From: an uncultured Algibacter sp.
Lineage (GTDB): Bacteria; Bacteroidota; Bacteroidia; Flavobacteriales; Flavobacteriaceae
Direction: 5' to 3'
Length of the DNA stretch: 64,000 nucleotides
NCBI GenBank assembly: GCA_947499935.1
Contig: CANMQH010000011.1
Location: 57,813 to 121,812, forward strand
The stretch's first letter is position 1. The number at the start of each line of letters is the position of its first letter. The notes beneath the pieces are model-generated. The model was given only the letters and a program-made list of their open reading frames with translations, was not told the origin of the DNA and made no database searches. The translations under genes and the position numbers were made by a program. This document shows, one piece after another, positions 9,172 through 17,519 of the stretch.

Positions 9172-9954
9172 TTATAAAGATTTGGTGCGTCCACCATCAA
9201 CAGGAACATTAATGCCATTAACGTAACCTGCTATTTCGCTTGCTAAAAACGTAATAACATTAGCCGTTTCTTCGGGTTTGGCAAAACGTTTTGCTGGGGT
9301 ATAGTTTTTCATGATTTCTGCCATATCTTCAATAGACCTATTTTCATTAGTTGCTTTAATTTTAATAATCTCCGTTAGGCGTTCTGTATCAGTAAAGCCA
9401 GGGAGTACGTTGTTAACGGTTATTCCAAATTCTGCAACTTCAACCGATAAGGTTTTGCTCCAGTTTCCAACAGCACCTCTTATGGTGTTACTTACACCTA
9501 ATCCAGGAATAGGTTCTTTTACAGAGGTTGAAATAATATTAATAATTCTACCAAAACCCTCTGTTTTCATAAACGGAATAGTGGCTTGAGCTAACAGGTG
9601 ATTACATTTTAAATGCATAGTAAACGCATGTTCAAAAGCTTCTAAACTAGCGGTTAAAATACCTCCACTTTTAGGGCCACCTGTATTATTTACCAAAATA
9701 TGGAAACCATGTTCTTTTTCTATAAACGTGACGACTTTCTCTTGCAGTTCTATAGGGTTTGAAAAATCTGCGACAATGTAATTATGCTTTCTGTCGTTTG
9801 GTAATTCTGCTAAAACAGCTTTAAGCTTTTCTTCGTTTCTGGCAACAAGTGTTACGTTTGCACCTTCTGCAGCTAATGCTAAAGCTGTTGCTCTTCCTAT
9901 GCCTTGGGTGCTTCCGCAAACTAGTGCGTTTTTATTATTTAATTTTAAATCCAT
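9172..9954 (-). CDS. Short-chain dehydrogenase/reductase family protein, atypical active site
   Basis: This 260-residue Rossmann protein has the dinucleotide motif CGSTQGIG near residue 14, the NNTGG structural motif and a C-terminal VDGG, all classical SDR marks. The catalytic region, however, reads STSVKEPIPGLGVSNTIRG. At the spacing where SDRs have Ser-x12-Tyr-x3-Lys it shows Ser and Arg instead of Tyr and Lys. It may therefore not be an ordinary dehydrogenase. It lies inside the kynurenine operon between the semialdehyde dehydrogenase and ring-cleavage dioxygenase genes. No step of the textbook pathway requires it, so a role on a downstream oxo or enol intermediate is inference. Generic annotation would call it a 3-oxoacyl-ACP reductase, which I would not accept. 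Confidence 0.8.
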   Translation of the reverse strand: MDLKLNNKNALVCGSTQGIGRATALALAAEGANVTLVARNEEKLKAVLAELPNDRKHNYIVADFSNPIELQEKVVTFIEKEHGFHILVNNTGGPKSGGILTASLEAFEHAFTMHLKCNHLLAQATIPFMKTEGFGRIINIISTSVKEPIPGLGVSNTIRGAVGNWSKTLSVEVAEFGITVNNVLPGFTDTERLTEIIKIKATNENRSIEDMAEIMKNYTPAKRFAKPEETANVITFLASEIAGYVNGINVPVDGGRTKSL

Positions 9955-10029
9955 AATTTTTTATTCTCGCCAAGACAAGAATCTTTTTAGTTAAATATTC
10001 GTATTATGAGATTCCCATTTTTTAGGGAA

Positions 10030-11472
10030 TTAAAATTTTATACATACATTTTTAGCCTCAGTAAAAAAGCGTAAGGCTTCAAACCCGCCTTCTCGCCCAA
10101 CACCAGATGCTTTTATACCACCAAAAGGTGTTCGTAAATCGCGTAACATCCAAGTGTTTACCCAAACTATGCCTGTTTGTAATGCATTACTCATACGCAT
10201 GGTACGTTTTAAATGGTTTGTCCACAAGGTTGCCGATAAGCCATATGTAACGTTATTAGCCATTTGTAGAGCCTCACTTTCAGTTTTAAAAGGCATAATT
10301 GTAACAATAGGGCCAAATATTTCTTCTTGATTTATTCTACAGTCATTCGTTTTAACTTCAATAATTGTAGGTTCTAAATAATAGCCGTTTTCATAGTCTT
10401 TTAAAATAACGCTGTTGCCACCACAAAGAATATTTTCATCTTCATTTTTGGCGATGTCTATATAGTTTAAAGTTTTTTCTAAATGTGCTTTTGAAACTAA
10501 AGCACCTACATCTGTCGAGCTTTTAGAAGGGTGTCCAACTTTAAGTTGTTTTACTTTTTTAACAAAGTCTGCTTTAAATTTTTCATAAATAGAAGCTTCT
10601 ATAAAAATCCGGCTTCCGCACAAACAAATTTGCCCTTGATTGGAGAATGATGAGCGAACTGTGGTTTCTAACATATCGTCATAATCGCAATCTGCAAAAA
10701 TGATATTTGGGTTTTTTCCACCGAGTTCTAAAGATAATTTTTTAAACATAGGCGCAGCAACTTTAGCTATATGCGCTCCTGTTGAGGTGCCTCCTGTAAA
10801 CGAAATGGCTTTAATATCAGGATGCTCAATAATAGCTTGCCCAGTAGTTGTACCCAAACCATGAACGATATTTAAAACACCTTTTGGGAGGCCAGCCTCA
10901 TTTAGTATCTCACTCAAAAGATAAGCCGTCATGGGTGTAACTTCACTAGGTTTTGCAACCACACAATTACCTGCAGCAATGGCGGGGGCAATTTTCCAAG
11001 TAAAAAGATAGAGTGGTAGGTTCCATGGCGATATACAGCCTACAACGCCTATAGGTTGTCGTAATGTATAATTTATGGCGTTTTGGCCAACGCTCTCATG
11101 ACTTTCGCTAGCAAATTGTGTAATGGCATTTCCAAAAAATCTAAAATTGCTTGCCGCTCTAGGAATATCTACAGCTTTTGCTAAATGAATAGGTTTACCA
11201 TTGTCTTTACTTTCGGCTTCAGCAAAACGGTCTAAATTTGCTTCTAGTAATTCTGAAATTTTAATGAGTATTCTACTGCGTTCCTCTAAAGTGGTTTGCG
11301 ACCAATTATTAAACGCCGTTTTGGCACTTTGATATGCGTTTTCTACATCTTCTTTTGATGAGTTTGGTATTTGTCCGTAAACTTCACCATTAGACGGATT
11401 ATAGTTGTTTATCCATTCTTTTGAGATTGGATTTTCAAATTTGCCGTTTATGTAGTTTTGGATTTTAGTCAC
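10030..11472 (-). CDS. Aldehyde dehydrogenase: 2-aminomuconate-6-semialdehyde dehydrogenase
   Basis: This 480-residue NAD(P)-dependent aldehyde dehydrogenase has the general-base Glu in LELGGKNPN, the catalytic nucleophile Cys in GQICLCG, the FTGGTSTG cofactor loop and the late EEIFGPIV motif. Length and motifs match the family exactly. In this operon the expected substrate is 2-aminomuconate 6-semialdehyde, made by the ACMS decarboxylase encoded downstream, giving 2-aminomuconate for the RidA-type deaminase encoded just upstream. Pathway context, not specificity residues, supports the substrate. A perfect 31-bp palindromic repeat fills the 60-bp gap before this gene and could affect readthrough or message stability. 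Confidence 0.87.
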   Translation of the reverse strand: MTKIQNYINGKFENPISKEWINNYNPSNGEVYGQIPNSSKEDVENAYQSAKTAFNNWSQTTLEERSRILIKISELLEANLDRFAEAESKDNGKPIHLAKAVDIPRAASNFRFFGNAITQFASESHESVGQNAINYTLRQPIGVVGCISPWNLPLYLFTWKIAPAIAAGNCVVAKPSEVTPMTAYLLSEILNEAGLPKGVLNIVHGLGTTTGQAIIEHPDIKAISFTGGTSTGAHIAKVAAPMFKKLSLELGGKNPNIIFADCDYDDMLETTVRSSFSNQGQICLCGSRIFIEASIYEKFKADFVKKVKQLKVGHPSKSSTDVGALVSKAHLEKTLNYIDIAKNEDENILCGGNSVILKDYENGYYLEPTIIEVKTNDCRINQEEIFGPIVTIMPFKTESEALQMANNVTYGLSATLWTNHLKRTMRMSNALQTGIVWVNTWMLRDLRTPFGGIKASGVGREGGFEALRFFTEAKNVCIKF

Positions 11473-11490
11473 TAATGTCTATAAGTTTTA

Positions 11491-11521
11491 GACCTGTCAG
11501 GTTTTTAAAACCTGACAGGTC
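11491..11521. repeat. Perfect intergenic palindrome GACCTGTCAGG...
   Basis: GACCTGTCAGGTTTT pairs perfectly with AAAACCTGACAGGTC around a single T, giving a 31-bp palindrome that can form a 15-bp stem (less a few bases for the loop). It lies between the RidA-like and aldehyde dehydrogenase genes of one operon. A decayed copy is at 6901-6931. Confidence 0.85.
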
Positions 11522-11532
11522 TTTTATTTAAT

Positions 11533-11934
11533 CTACAATTTTTTATAAGCCATAACCTTAATCTCAACAACCAAATCCGGATGTGGTAATTGATGCACCG
11601 CTACCGTGGTTCGTGTTGGCCCAGTTTCTTTATCAAAAAATTCACCGTAAGCTTTATTGTAACCAGCAAAATCATTCATGTTTACTAGAAATGAGGTTAC
11701 ATCTACCACATCTTTTAACGTTGCGTCTTCATTAGCCAAACTCTTTTCAATATTTTTTAAAACTTCTCGGGTTTGCATTTCTATATTTAAATGTTTTGTA
11801 CCCATTTCATCAATAATATCAACACCAGCAATGGTATTGTCTGCTCGTCGCGAACTGGTTCCTGATACAAAAATAAAATCACCTACGCGTTTTGTATGGG
11901 GGTATGCGCCTCTTGGGGTTACTTTATCGCTCAT
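11533..11934 (-). CDS. RidA/YjgF-family protein, probable 2-aminomuconate deaminase
   Basis: This 133-residue protein has the RidA chorismate-mutase-like fold signature: [17 protein letters not shown] at the start, a central helix with [14 protein letters not shown], and the conserved Arg in [16 protein letters not shown] followed by VEIKVMAYK. RidA proteins hydrolyse enamines and imines, and the established 2-aminomuconate deaminases of bacterial aminophenol and nitrobenzoate pathways belong to this superfamily. Its position between kynurenine monooxygenase (5 bp gap) and aminomuconate semialdehyde dehydrogenase makes that the best call. The alternative is a general RidA detoxifier. It is probably a cytoplasmic trimer, as is usual for the family. 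Confidence 0.82.
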   Translation of the reverse strand: MSDKVTPRGAYPHTKRVGDFIFVSGTSSRRADNTIAGVDIIDEMGTKHLNIEMQTREVLKNIEKSLANEDATLKDVVDVTSFLVNMNDFAGYNKAYGEFFDKETGPTRTTVAVHQLPHPDLVVEIKVMAYKKL

Positions 11935-11939
11935 AGTTA

Positions 11940-13343
11940 TTATTGTTTTAATCCTGCAATTTTATCATCTTCAAGAATGGCTTTTGTTTCTTGTTTTACT
12001 TTTTCTAAAATATCTTTTAAGTTATTATCGTCTGCATGAATAACACCATCAGTAAGCATATTTAATATGGCTTTGTCCTGCGCGCGACCTTTTAACATGG
12101 CTTCTCGGTATCCGATATGGTCATTAAATGTTACTAATGAATATTTTGAGGAATACGCATTAGGAAACTCCTTTTCTAAAGCCATCTCTAATTTACGCTT
12201 TTCTTGGAAAATAGCTTGATTTACATGACCTTTCATTTCATGAAAGTTATCAATTGCTAAATCTGCTATGGCATCGGTATCTTTTTTACGTGTATTTTCG
12301 TAAGCTTTAAATGTGGCTTCCCAATCACCTAAATTTTCATCTAAGACGTTGTTAAACTCAACAACATCTTCAAAAGAAGCATTCATGCCTTGTCCGTAAA
12401 ACGGAACAATAGCATGTGCCGCATCGCCCATTAACAAGGTATTGCCCTTATAATGCCAAGGCGAACATTTTATTGTGCCTAAAGGAGCTGTAGGGTTTTT
12501 GAAAAAATCATCTAGTAAATTAGGCATAAGAGCTAAAGCATCAGGGAATTCTTTTTTGAAAAATTCAAGGACTTTATCTTTGGAGGTTAAATTATTAAAG
12601 TTGTATTCACCTTCATCATAACTTAAAAATAGTGTTACCGTAAAACTACCATCTAAATTTGGTAATGCTATAAGCATAAAATTACCACGAGGCCAAATAT
12701 GAAGTGCGTTTTTATGGGTTTTATAACCGCCATTGTCTTTTGGTAGAATGCTTAGTTCTTTATAACCATGCGTTAAATAGTCTTGCGAAAAGCTAAATAA
12801 AAACTTCTTACCCAAATAATAGCTTTTGCGCATGGCAGAGCCTGCGCCATCTGTGGCTATTATAATATCGGCATCTTCAATAAAGGTGTCTTTGCTTTGG
12901 TAATCTTCAAAAAGTGCCGTTGTTTTTTCAAAATCTACAGAGTTGCATTTTTTATTAAAATGAATGTTAACATTTTCATGTTTTTCAGCTTCATCTAAAA
13001 GTAAGGCATTGAGGTCTTCGCGTGAAATAGAATTGATATATTCATAATCTCGTCCGCTATAATTTGACTGAAATGTGTGGCCTTGTTGATCGTGAATCAT
13101 ACGTCCGTTCATAGGAATACAAAGCGCTTTTACTTTGTCTTCTAAACCTACCAATTTTATGGCTTTGTTGCCTCGATTTGAAAATGCTAAATTTATAGAA
13201 CGTCCTGCACTAATATCTACTTTTCGTAAATCAGGTCGCATTTCGTAAACAGATACGTTATAGCCTCTTTGTGCTAATCTTAGTGCTAGAAGAGAGCCGC
13301 ATAATCCTGCGCCTATGATTAATATATTTTGTTGTTTATTCAT
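11940..13343 (-). CDS. kmo: Kynurenine 3-monooxygenase (FAD-dependent)
   Basis: This 467-residue group A flavoprotein hydroxylase has the N-terminal FAD motif [19 protein letters not shown], the arginine-containing [11 protein letters not shown] segment typical of kynurenine monooxygenase, the central [12 protein letters not shown] (DG motif) and the second FAD motif [21 protein letters not shown]. It converts L-kynurenine to 3-hydroxykynurenine using NADPH and oxygen. Eukaryotic homologues have a C-terminal membrane anchor; here the tail is lysine-rich and soluble, as in bacterial forms. Its start overlaps the kynureninase stop as ATGA, so the two are translationally coupled. It is the second gene of the operon. 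Confidence 0.93.
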   Translation of the reverse strand: MNKQQNILIIGAGLCGSLLALRLAQRGYNVSVYEMRPDLRKVDISAGRSINLAFSNRGNKAIKLVGLEDKVKALCIPMNGRMIHDQQGHTFQSNYSGRDYEYINSISREDLNALLLDEAEKHENVNIHFNKKCNSVDFEKTTALFEDYQSKDTFIEDADIIIATDGAGSAMRKSYYLGKKFLFSFSQDYLTHGYKELSILPKDNGGYKTHKNALHIWPRGNFMLIALPNLDGSFTVTLFLSYDEGEYNFNNLTSKDKVLEFFKKEFPDALALMPNLLDDFFKNPTAPLGTIKCSPWHYKGNTLLMGDAAHAIVPFYGQGMNASFEDVVEFNNVLDENLGDWEATFKAYENTRKKDTDAIADLAIDNFHEMKGHVNQAIFQEKRKLEMALEKEFPNAYSSKYSLVTFNDHIGYREAMLKGRAQDKAILNMLTDGVIHADDNNLKDILEKVKQETKAILEDDKIAGLKQ

Positions 13344-14623
13344 TTTATTTTGTCTGGTCTAGCGCATAAAATCTCTTTTAATTTTTCAACTAACTTAAAT
13401 ACATCCTCAAACGAATTATATAGCGGAACAGGCGCACATCGAATAACATCAGGTTCTCTCCAATCGCTAATTATATTAGCTTCAGTTAGTTTATTATGTA
13501 ATGCTTTATCGGCGTTTTTAACTTGAATAGATAATTGACAACCACGTTCATCTGGATGACTAGGTGTTATGATTTTTATAGTGTCTTCTCCTAATTGTTT
13601 TAGTAAAAACTCAAAATAACCTGTTAGTTTTTTAGACTTTTCGATTAACTTTTCTATGCCAACCTCATTAAACATATCTAAAGATGCTTTTATAGCTGCC
13701 ATAGATAAAATAGGTGGGTTGCTTAATTGCCAACCTTCGGCACCAGGCAGTTGGTCAAATTCATCACGCATGTTAAAACGTGTTTGTTTATTGTGGCTCC
13801 ACCAGCCTGTAAAGCGGTTTAAATCTTTATTATGTGCATGGCGTTCGTGTACAAAACAGCCTGCTAAACTTCCTGGGCCAGAATTTAAATATTTATACGT
13901 GCACCAAACCGCAAAATCTGCTCCAGAATCATGAAGATTTAATGATACATTTCCTGCGCCATGGGCACAATCAAAGCCCACATTACTGCCATATTGATGA
14001 CCTAATTTTGTTATGCGTTTTAAATCGAAAAATTGTCCTGTGTAATAATTAACCCCACCAATCATGATGAGTGCTATCTCATCGCCTTGTGCTTCTAGAA
14101 TAGATTCTAAATCTTCATAATTTAATAATTCTTCGTCTTTTCTTGGTTTCCAAAGAATTAATCCGTCTTTATCATTAAAACCATGATGACGTAATTGAGA
14201 TTCTACAGCATATTTATCAGACGGAAAGGCATCACTCTCAATAAGTATTTTGTAGCGTGTTTTGGTAGGTTTATAAAACGATACCATCATAAAGTGTAAA
14301 TTGGCAGTTAGCGTATTCATAACAATCACTTCAATAGGCTTTGCACCTACTACTTTTGCCATGCTTTCGGTTAAAAACTCATGGTAGGCCAACCATGGGT
14401 TTTTGGCTTCTAAATGACCTTCAACCCCCAAATTAGCCCAATCTTCAAGCTCTTGATTTACATAAGCTTTAGTTTGCTTGGGTTGTAAACCTAATGAGTT
14501 ACCCGTCATATAAATCCATGGATGTCCCTGTTTGTCTTTTGGGATATGGAACCGCTCACGATAACGAGATAGGTTATCTAATTTATCTTGTTCAAGAGCA
14601 TAAGTTAAACCTGTTTTTATCAT
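13340..14623 (-). CDS. kynU: Kynureninase
   Basis: This PLP-dependent fold-type I enzyme is about 427 residues from the chosen start. Motifs include YMTGNSLGLQP near the N-terminus, the cofactor Asp in VGFDCAHGAGN, the Schiff-base Lys in WCTYKYLNSGPGS and the C-terminal RCAPVPLYNSFEDV. It cleaves kynurenine and 3-hydroxykynurenine to anthranilate or 3-hydroxyanthranilate plus alanine. ATGs at 14656 and 14644 are also in frame, but the likely -7 box (TATTTTTG, 14669-14662 on this strand) puts the transcript start near 14656. ATG 14623, giving MIKTGLTYALEQDKL as in the family, is therefore preferred. It is the first gene of the kynurenine operon, divergent from the IclR-type regulator. Confidence 0.93.
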   Translation of the reverse strand: MIKTGLTYALEQDKLDNLSRYRERFHIPKDKQGHPWIYMTGNSLGLQPKQTKAYVNQELEDWANLGVEGHLEAKNPWLAYHEFLTESMAKVVGAKPIEVIVMNTLTANLHFMMVSFYKPTKTRYKILIESDAFPSDKYAVESQLRHHGFNDKDGLILWKPRKDEELLNYEDLESILEAQGDEIALIMIGGVNYYTGQFFDLKRITKLGHQYGSNVGFDCAHGAGNVSLNLHDSGADFAVWCTYKYLNSGPGSLAGCFVHERHAHNKDLNRFTGWWSHNKQTRFNMRDEFDQLPGAEGWQLSNPPILSMAAIKASLDMFNEVGIEKLIEKSKKLTGYFEFLLKQLGEDTIKIITPSHPDERGCQLSIQVKNADKALHNKLTEANIISDWREPDVIRCAPVPLYNSFEDVFKLVEKLKEILCARPDKIK

Positions 14624-14648
14624 AAGACGTTTAAAATATTTCATTATG

Positions 14649-14663
14649 TGAAACACTGTTTCA
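14649..14663. promoter_or_regulatory. Candidate IclR-type operator, TGAAACA-C-TGTTTCA
   Basis: This is a perfect 7-bp inverted repeat around one base. It closely resembles the TGAAAC/GTTTCA palindromes bound by IclR-family regulators such as KdgR. It lies where the kynU transcript should start and next to the divergent IclR-family gene, so binding would block the operon. Confidence 0.7.
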
Positions 14664-14684
14664 AAAATAAATATTATTTTTGAA
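14660..14684. promoter_or_regulatory. 25-bp palindrome holding back-to-back -7 boxes for kynU and the IclR gene
   Basis: TTCAAAAATAA (14660-14670) and TTATTTTTGAA (14674-14684) are perfect inverses. Each arm contains TATTTTTG, a match to TAnnTTTG: on the minus strand at 14669-14662 for kynU and on the plus strand at 14675-14682 for the regulator gene. The palindrome overlaps the operator candidate by four bases. Confidence 0.65.
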
Positions 14685-14736
14685 TATTTAAAGCTATTGT
14701 GCGTGCTTTTTTAGAATTTAATTGAAATTATATGGT

Positions 14737-15507
14737 ATGAATTCAGAAACTAAAGATTTTAATCTGTCTGTTATAAAGGCTTTTTCCCTTTTAGATGCTT
14801 TTCTAGGTGAAAAGCAAGAATGGGGTGTAAGGGATTTGGCAAAGAAATCTGGATATAACAAAACCACAACATATCGGTTGTTAAGTACTTTAGAGTCTTT
14901 AAATATTGTAAATAAAAATGCTAACGATAAGTATATTTTAGGGCTTAAGTTGTTTGAATTGGGACATGCTGTGTCTATACATAAATCTTTAAAAAGTTAT
15001 TCTCAAGCACCATTAGAGCATATTGCGAAAAATATAAATGAAACAGTTCATTTAGGTGTGTTAAGTCAAAATCAAGTGCTTTATATTAATAAAACCGAAA
15101 GTCTACAGGGGTTAAAAGTAAGTACACAAATAGGCTCTTACCAAAAAGCATATTGTACTGCTATAGGTAAAGTGCTTTTAGCTTTTTCTAGTCAAGTATA
15201 TATGTCTGAGTATCTAGAACGTGTTCATTTTGAAGCCTTAACAGAACATACAATTACAGATTCAAAAACATTGTTTAAAGCACTTGCTGAGGTAAGGGTA
15301 AAGGGTTACGCTTTAGATATGGAAGAGTTAGAAATTGGCTTGATATGTATAGCCATACCGGTATTTAATAAGCATAAAGATATTGTTGCTAGTATTAGTG
15401 TTTCTGGGCCATCAAGCAGATTTAAGCCTGAGCATATACAGGATTATTTAGCCATTATTAGAAAAGGTGCTCTTGAAATAGAAAAGTATATTTCTAGCTA
15501 TAATTAA
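14737..15507 (+). CDS. IclR-family transcriptional regulator of the kynurenine operon
   Basis: The protein is about 256 residues from the ATG at 14737; a TTG at 14722 would add five residues, but the ATG fits the family better. The N-terminal winged helix-turn-helix is visible as LSVIKAFSLLDAF, WGVRDLAKKSGYNKTTTYRLLSTLESL. The C-terminal effector domain includes the SYSQAPLEHIA linker, YCTAIGKVLLAFS and a closing IAIPVFNKHKDIVASISVSGP. IclR proteins usually repress neighbouring catabolic genes until a pathway metabolite binds. It is divergent from kynU across a palindrome-rich gap, so it very likely controls the kynurenine operon and itself. The effector, perhaps kynurenine, is inference. Confidence 0.9.
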   Translation: MNSETKDFNLSVIKAFSLLDAFLGEKQEWGVRDLAKKSGYNKTTTYRLLSTLESLNIVNKNANDKYILGLKLFELGHAVSIHKSLKSYSQAPLEHIAKNINETVHLGVLSQNQVLYINKTESLQGLKVSTQIGSYQKAYCTAIGKVLLAFSSQVYMSEYLERVHFEALTEHTITDSKTLFKALAEVRVKGYALDMEELEIGLICIAIPVFNKHKDIVASISVSGPSSRFKPEHIQDYLAIIRKGALEIEKYISSYN

Positions 15508-15631
15508 TTTAAAAAAGTAAAGCGCTCCAATTAATAATTGAAACGCTTGGATATATATAGGCGCATAATGCGGAAAAAACTATTTACTTAATATACGTTT
15601 TTGGTCGTATCTTAGATGCTTTACTTACAAT

Positions 15632-16432
15632 ATGGATTCAAATAAAAATTTTTTCGATACAAATAAAGCAACTTGGAATAATAAAGTAAACGTACATGCT
15701 AAAAGCGATATGTATGATTTAGAGGCTTTTAAGCATGGAAAATCATCCTTAATGCCATACGAAATAGAGGCTTTAGGCAATGTTTTTGGTAAATCGTTAT
15801 TGCATTTGCAATGTCATTTTGGGCAAGATACCTTGAGTTGGAGCCGAATGGGAGCAAAGTGTACAGGTGTAGATTTGAGTGATGAAGGTATAAAATTAGC
15901 ACAACGTTTAAATAAAGAATTAAAGCTTGATGCTGAATTTGTTTGCTGTAATGTTTTAGATACTTCGGAATTTGTAAAAGATACGTTTGACATTGTTTTT
16001 ACAAGTTATGGCGTGATTGGTTGGTTGCCCGATTTAAAACCTTGGGGTAAAATGATTGCAGAACGTTTAAAACAAGGTGGCACTTTTTTTATGGCTGAAT
16101 TTCACCCGATTGTTTGGATGTTCGATTATTTAGAAGCTAAACCCATTATGAAGTATGGGTATATGCAAGACGATGTCATTTATGAGGAATATGAAGGGAC
16201 TTACGCTAATCAAGATTCAAAAATGATAACCAAAGAGTATGGTTGGAATCATGGTTTAAGTGAAGTTATTAATGCTTTAACCGAAGCTGGATTGAAAATT
16301 GAGTATTTAAAGGAATTTGATGAAAGTCCTTATGATGTGTTGCCTAATTTAATAAAAACAGATTCTGGTATGTTTGTCACTGAGGATAAGTTATATCCTT
16401 TGATTTTTACTTTGAAGGCAGTAAAGCTTTGA
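15632..16432 (+). CDS. Class I SAM-dependent methyltransferase
   Basis: This 266-residue protein has methyltransferase motif I as LLHLQCHFGQDTLSW, an acidic ribose-binding Asp in CTGVDLSDEG, and the post-motif region DIVFTSYGVIGWLPDLKPW. The glutamine- and cysteine-containing motif I is typical of a broad Methyltransf_11/25-like group whose substrates are mostly unknown. No membrane or signal segment is seen, so it is cytoplasmic. It stands alone between the IclR gene (124 bp upstream, with an imperfect hairpin from 15520) and a convergent membrane-protein gene. It is co-directional with the regulator, but nothing shows that it belongs to the kynurenine pathway. Confidence 0.85.
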   Translation: MDSNKNFFDTNKATWNNKVNVHAKSDMYDLEAFKHGKSSLMPYEIEALGNVFGKSLLHLQCHFGQDTLSWSRMGAKCTGVDLSDEGIKLAQRLNKELKLDAEFVCCNVLDTSEFVKDTFDIVFTSYGVIGWLPDLKPWGKMIAERLKQGGTFFMAEFHPIVWMFDYLEAKPIMKYGYMQDDVIYEEYEGTYANQDSKMITKEYGWNHGLSEVINALTEAGLKIEYLKEFDESPYDVLPNLIKTDSGMFVTEDKLYPLIFTLKAVKL

Positions 16433-16623
16433 TTTTTTGAAAGGTTCGTTTAATGGCTACATGTATGAAAAGTAGCGTTGAAAATAAGCGGTTGCTTTTC
16501 GGATTAACACATGCCGAATTTTTAAATTTGACGACTTTCCAAAAATGACCTTACCTTAGTGTTAGTAAAGATTTTCGTTATTTTTATATACATTGTTGTT
16601 TGCCGTTTTTTACATTCTCGTAA

Positions 16624-17319
16624 CTACTCTTTTGTCTTAAATTTCGGCACAAAATAGTTCAAGCAATAAAGCATTGCTCCATAGGTGAAAATCAGGGTAG
16701 GTATATTGGTGTTAAAACCTAAATCAAATTCAGGAATACTGAATAAATCTCTAAAAGAACGCGTTGCGATAAGTAGCATAAAAATAATTCCATAAGCGAA
16801 AACAGAAATAATAGCAACTCTATTTTTAGTAGTTCTAATAATGCCCTTTTTCATTTCTTCTCTAAAGAAATACCAAAGTGCTACAACGCTAAAAATAACT
16901 TCTATAAAAATTGCTAAATATGGGCTGGAAGCATACAAGCCAAGACCAGTTTCGATTGTATCTGCTCCAAACAGATGATGCATATGACCAGAAAAGAAAT
17001 CTAATACAAAATGGATAGCAACTAAAGTCATACTTACTAATCCTATTTGTGCGCTTTTAAATAAGAATTTTCCAATTACGAACACAATAGCTAACCAAAA
17101 TAATAGAGGCAACAAATCGTGGCTATATAGCATATCAACTGCCATATTACTTAAAGTTGCATCAAAGGCATCACTTGGGTCAGTAGGTTCAAGTCCTAAA
17201 TAGTGAAATATAAACCACAACAAATCCTGTAATTGTGATATAATTAAAAAATAAAGTAAAGCGCCTTTTGGGAACTTTTGTTTCGCTATTAACCCCGTTG
17301 TAAAATGTCCTGCTAACAT
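16624..17319 (-). CDS. Polytopic membrane protein, possible YdjM/DUF457-like metal-dependent hydrolase
   Basis: This 231-residue protein has about six hydrophobic helices. Histidines lie at the start (MLAGHFTTG), in MLYSHDLLPLL and in a dense cluster HFVLDFFSGHMHH. This spacing recalls the membrane-bound YdjM/DUF457 hydrolase-like family, in which histidines and aspartates probably bind a metal, but I cannot confirm membership. The gene has no functional neighbour: 191 bp of featureless sequence separates it from the convergent methyltransferase and 200 bp precedes it. That upstream gap carries an 8-bp inverted repeat (TCCGAGAA 17358-17365, TTCTCGGA 17392-17399). Isolation and unusual flanks suggest a recently acquired single gene, which is inference. 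Confidence 0.6.
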   Translation of the reverse strand: MLAGHFTTGLIAKQKFPKGALLYFLIISQLQDLLWFIFHYLGLEPTDPSDAFDATLSNMAVDMLYSHDLLPLLFWLAIVFVIGKFLFKSAQIGLVSMTLVAIHFVLDFFSGHMHHLFGADTIETGLGLYASSPYLAIFIEVIFSVVALWYFFREEMKKGIIRTTKNRVAIISVFAYGIIFMLLIATRSFRDLFSIPEFDLGFNTNIPTLIFTYGAMLYCLNYFVPKFKTKE

Positions 17320-17519
17320 ATTCTCGTTTAATTTTTATAATTCTATGATACTCAATTTCCGAGAAGGTTGCTCTCAAATGGTATACAATAGTTCTCGGAT
17401 ATACCTCATTTTAATAACTTATATCCGAACGTTAAACGAAGGTAATTGAAATTTTTTACAAAGTCAAGTAATGAAAATCAATCAAAAAAATCCTGAAACA
17501 AGCTTAAGATAAGAATGAC

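Noticed and set aside
14624..14656. ATG at 14656 as the start of kynureninase.
   Set aside because: It falls at the predicted transcript start, next to the operator palindrome, and the extra 11 residues are basic and unlike the family's N-terminus.
15508..15631. Hairpin AAGCG...CGCTT (15520-15548) as the terminator of the IclR gene.
   Set aside because: The stem has two internal mismatches and no T run follows, so I did not list it as a terminator.
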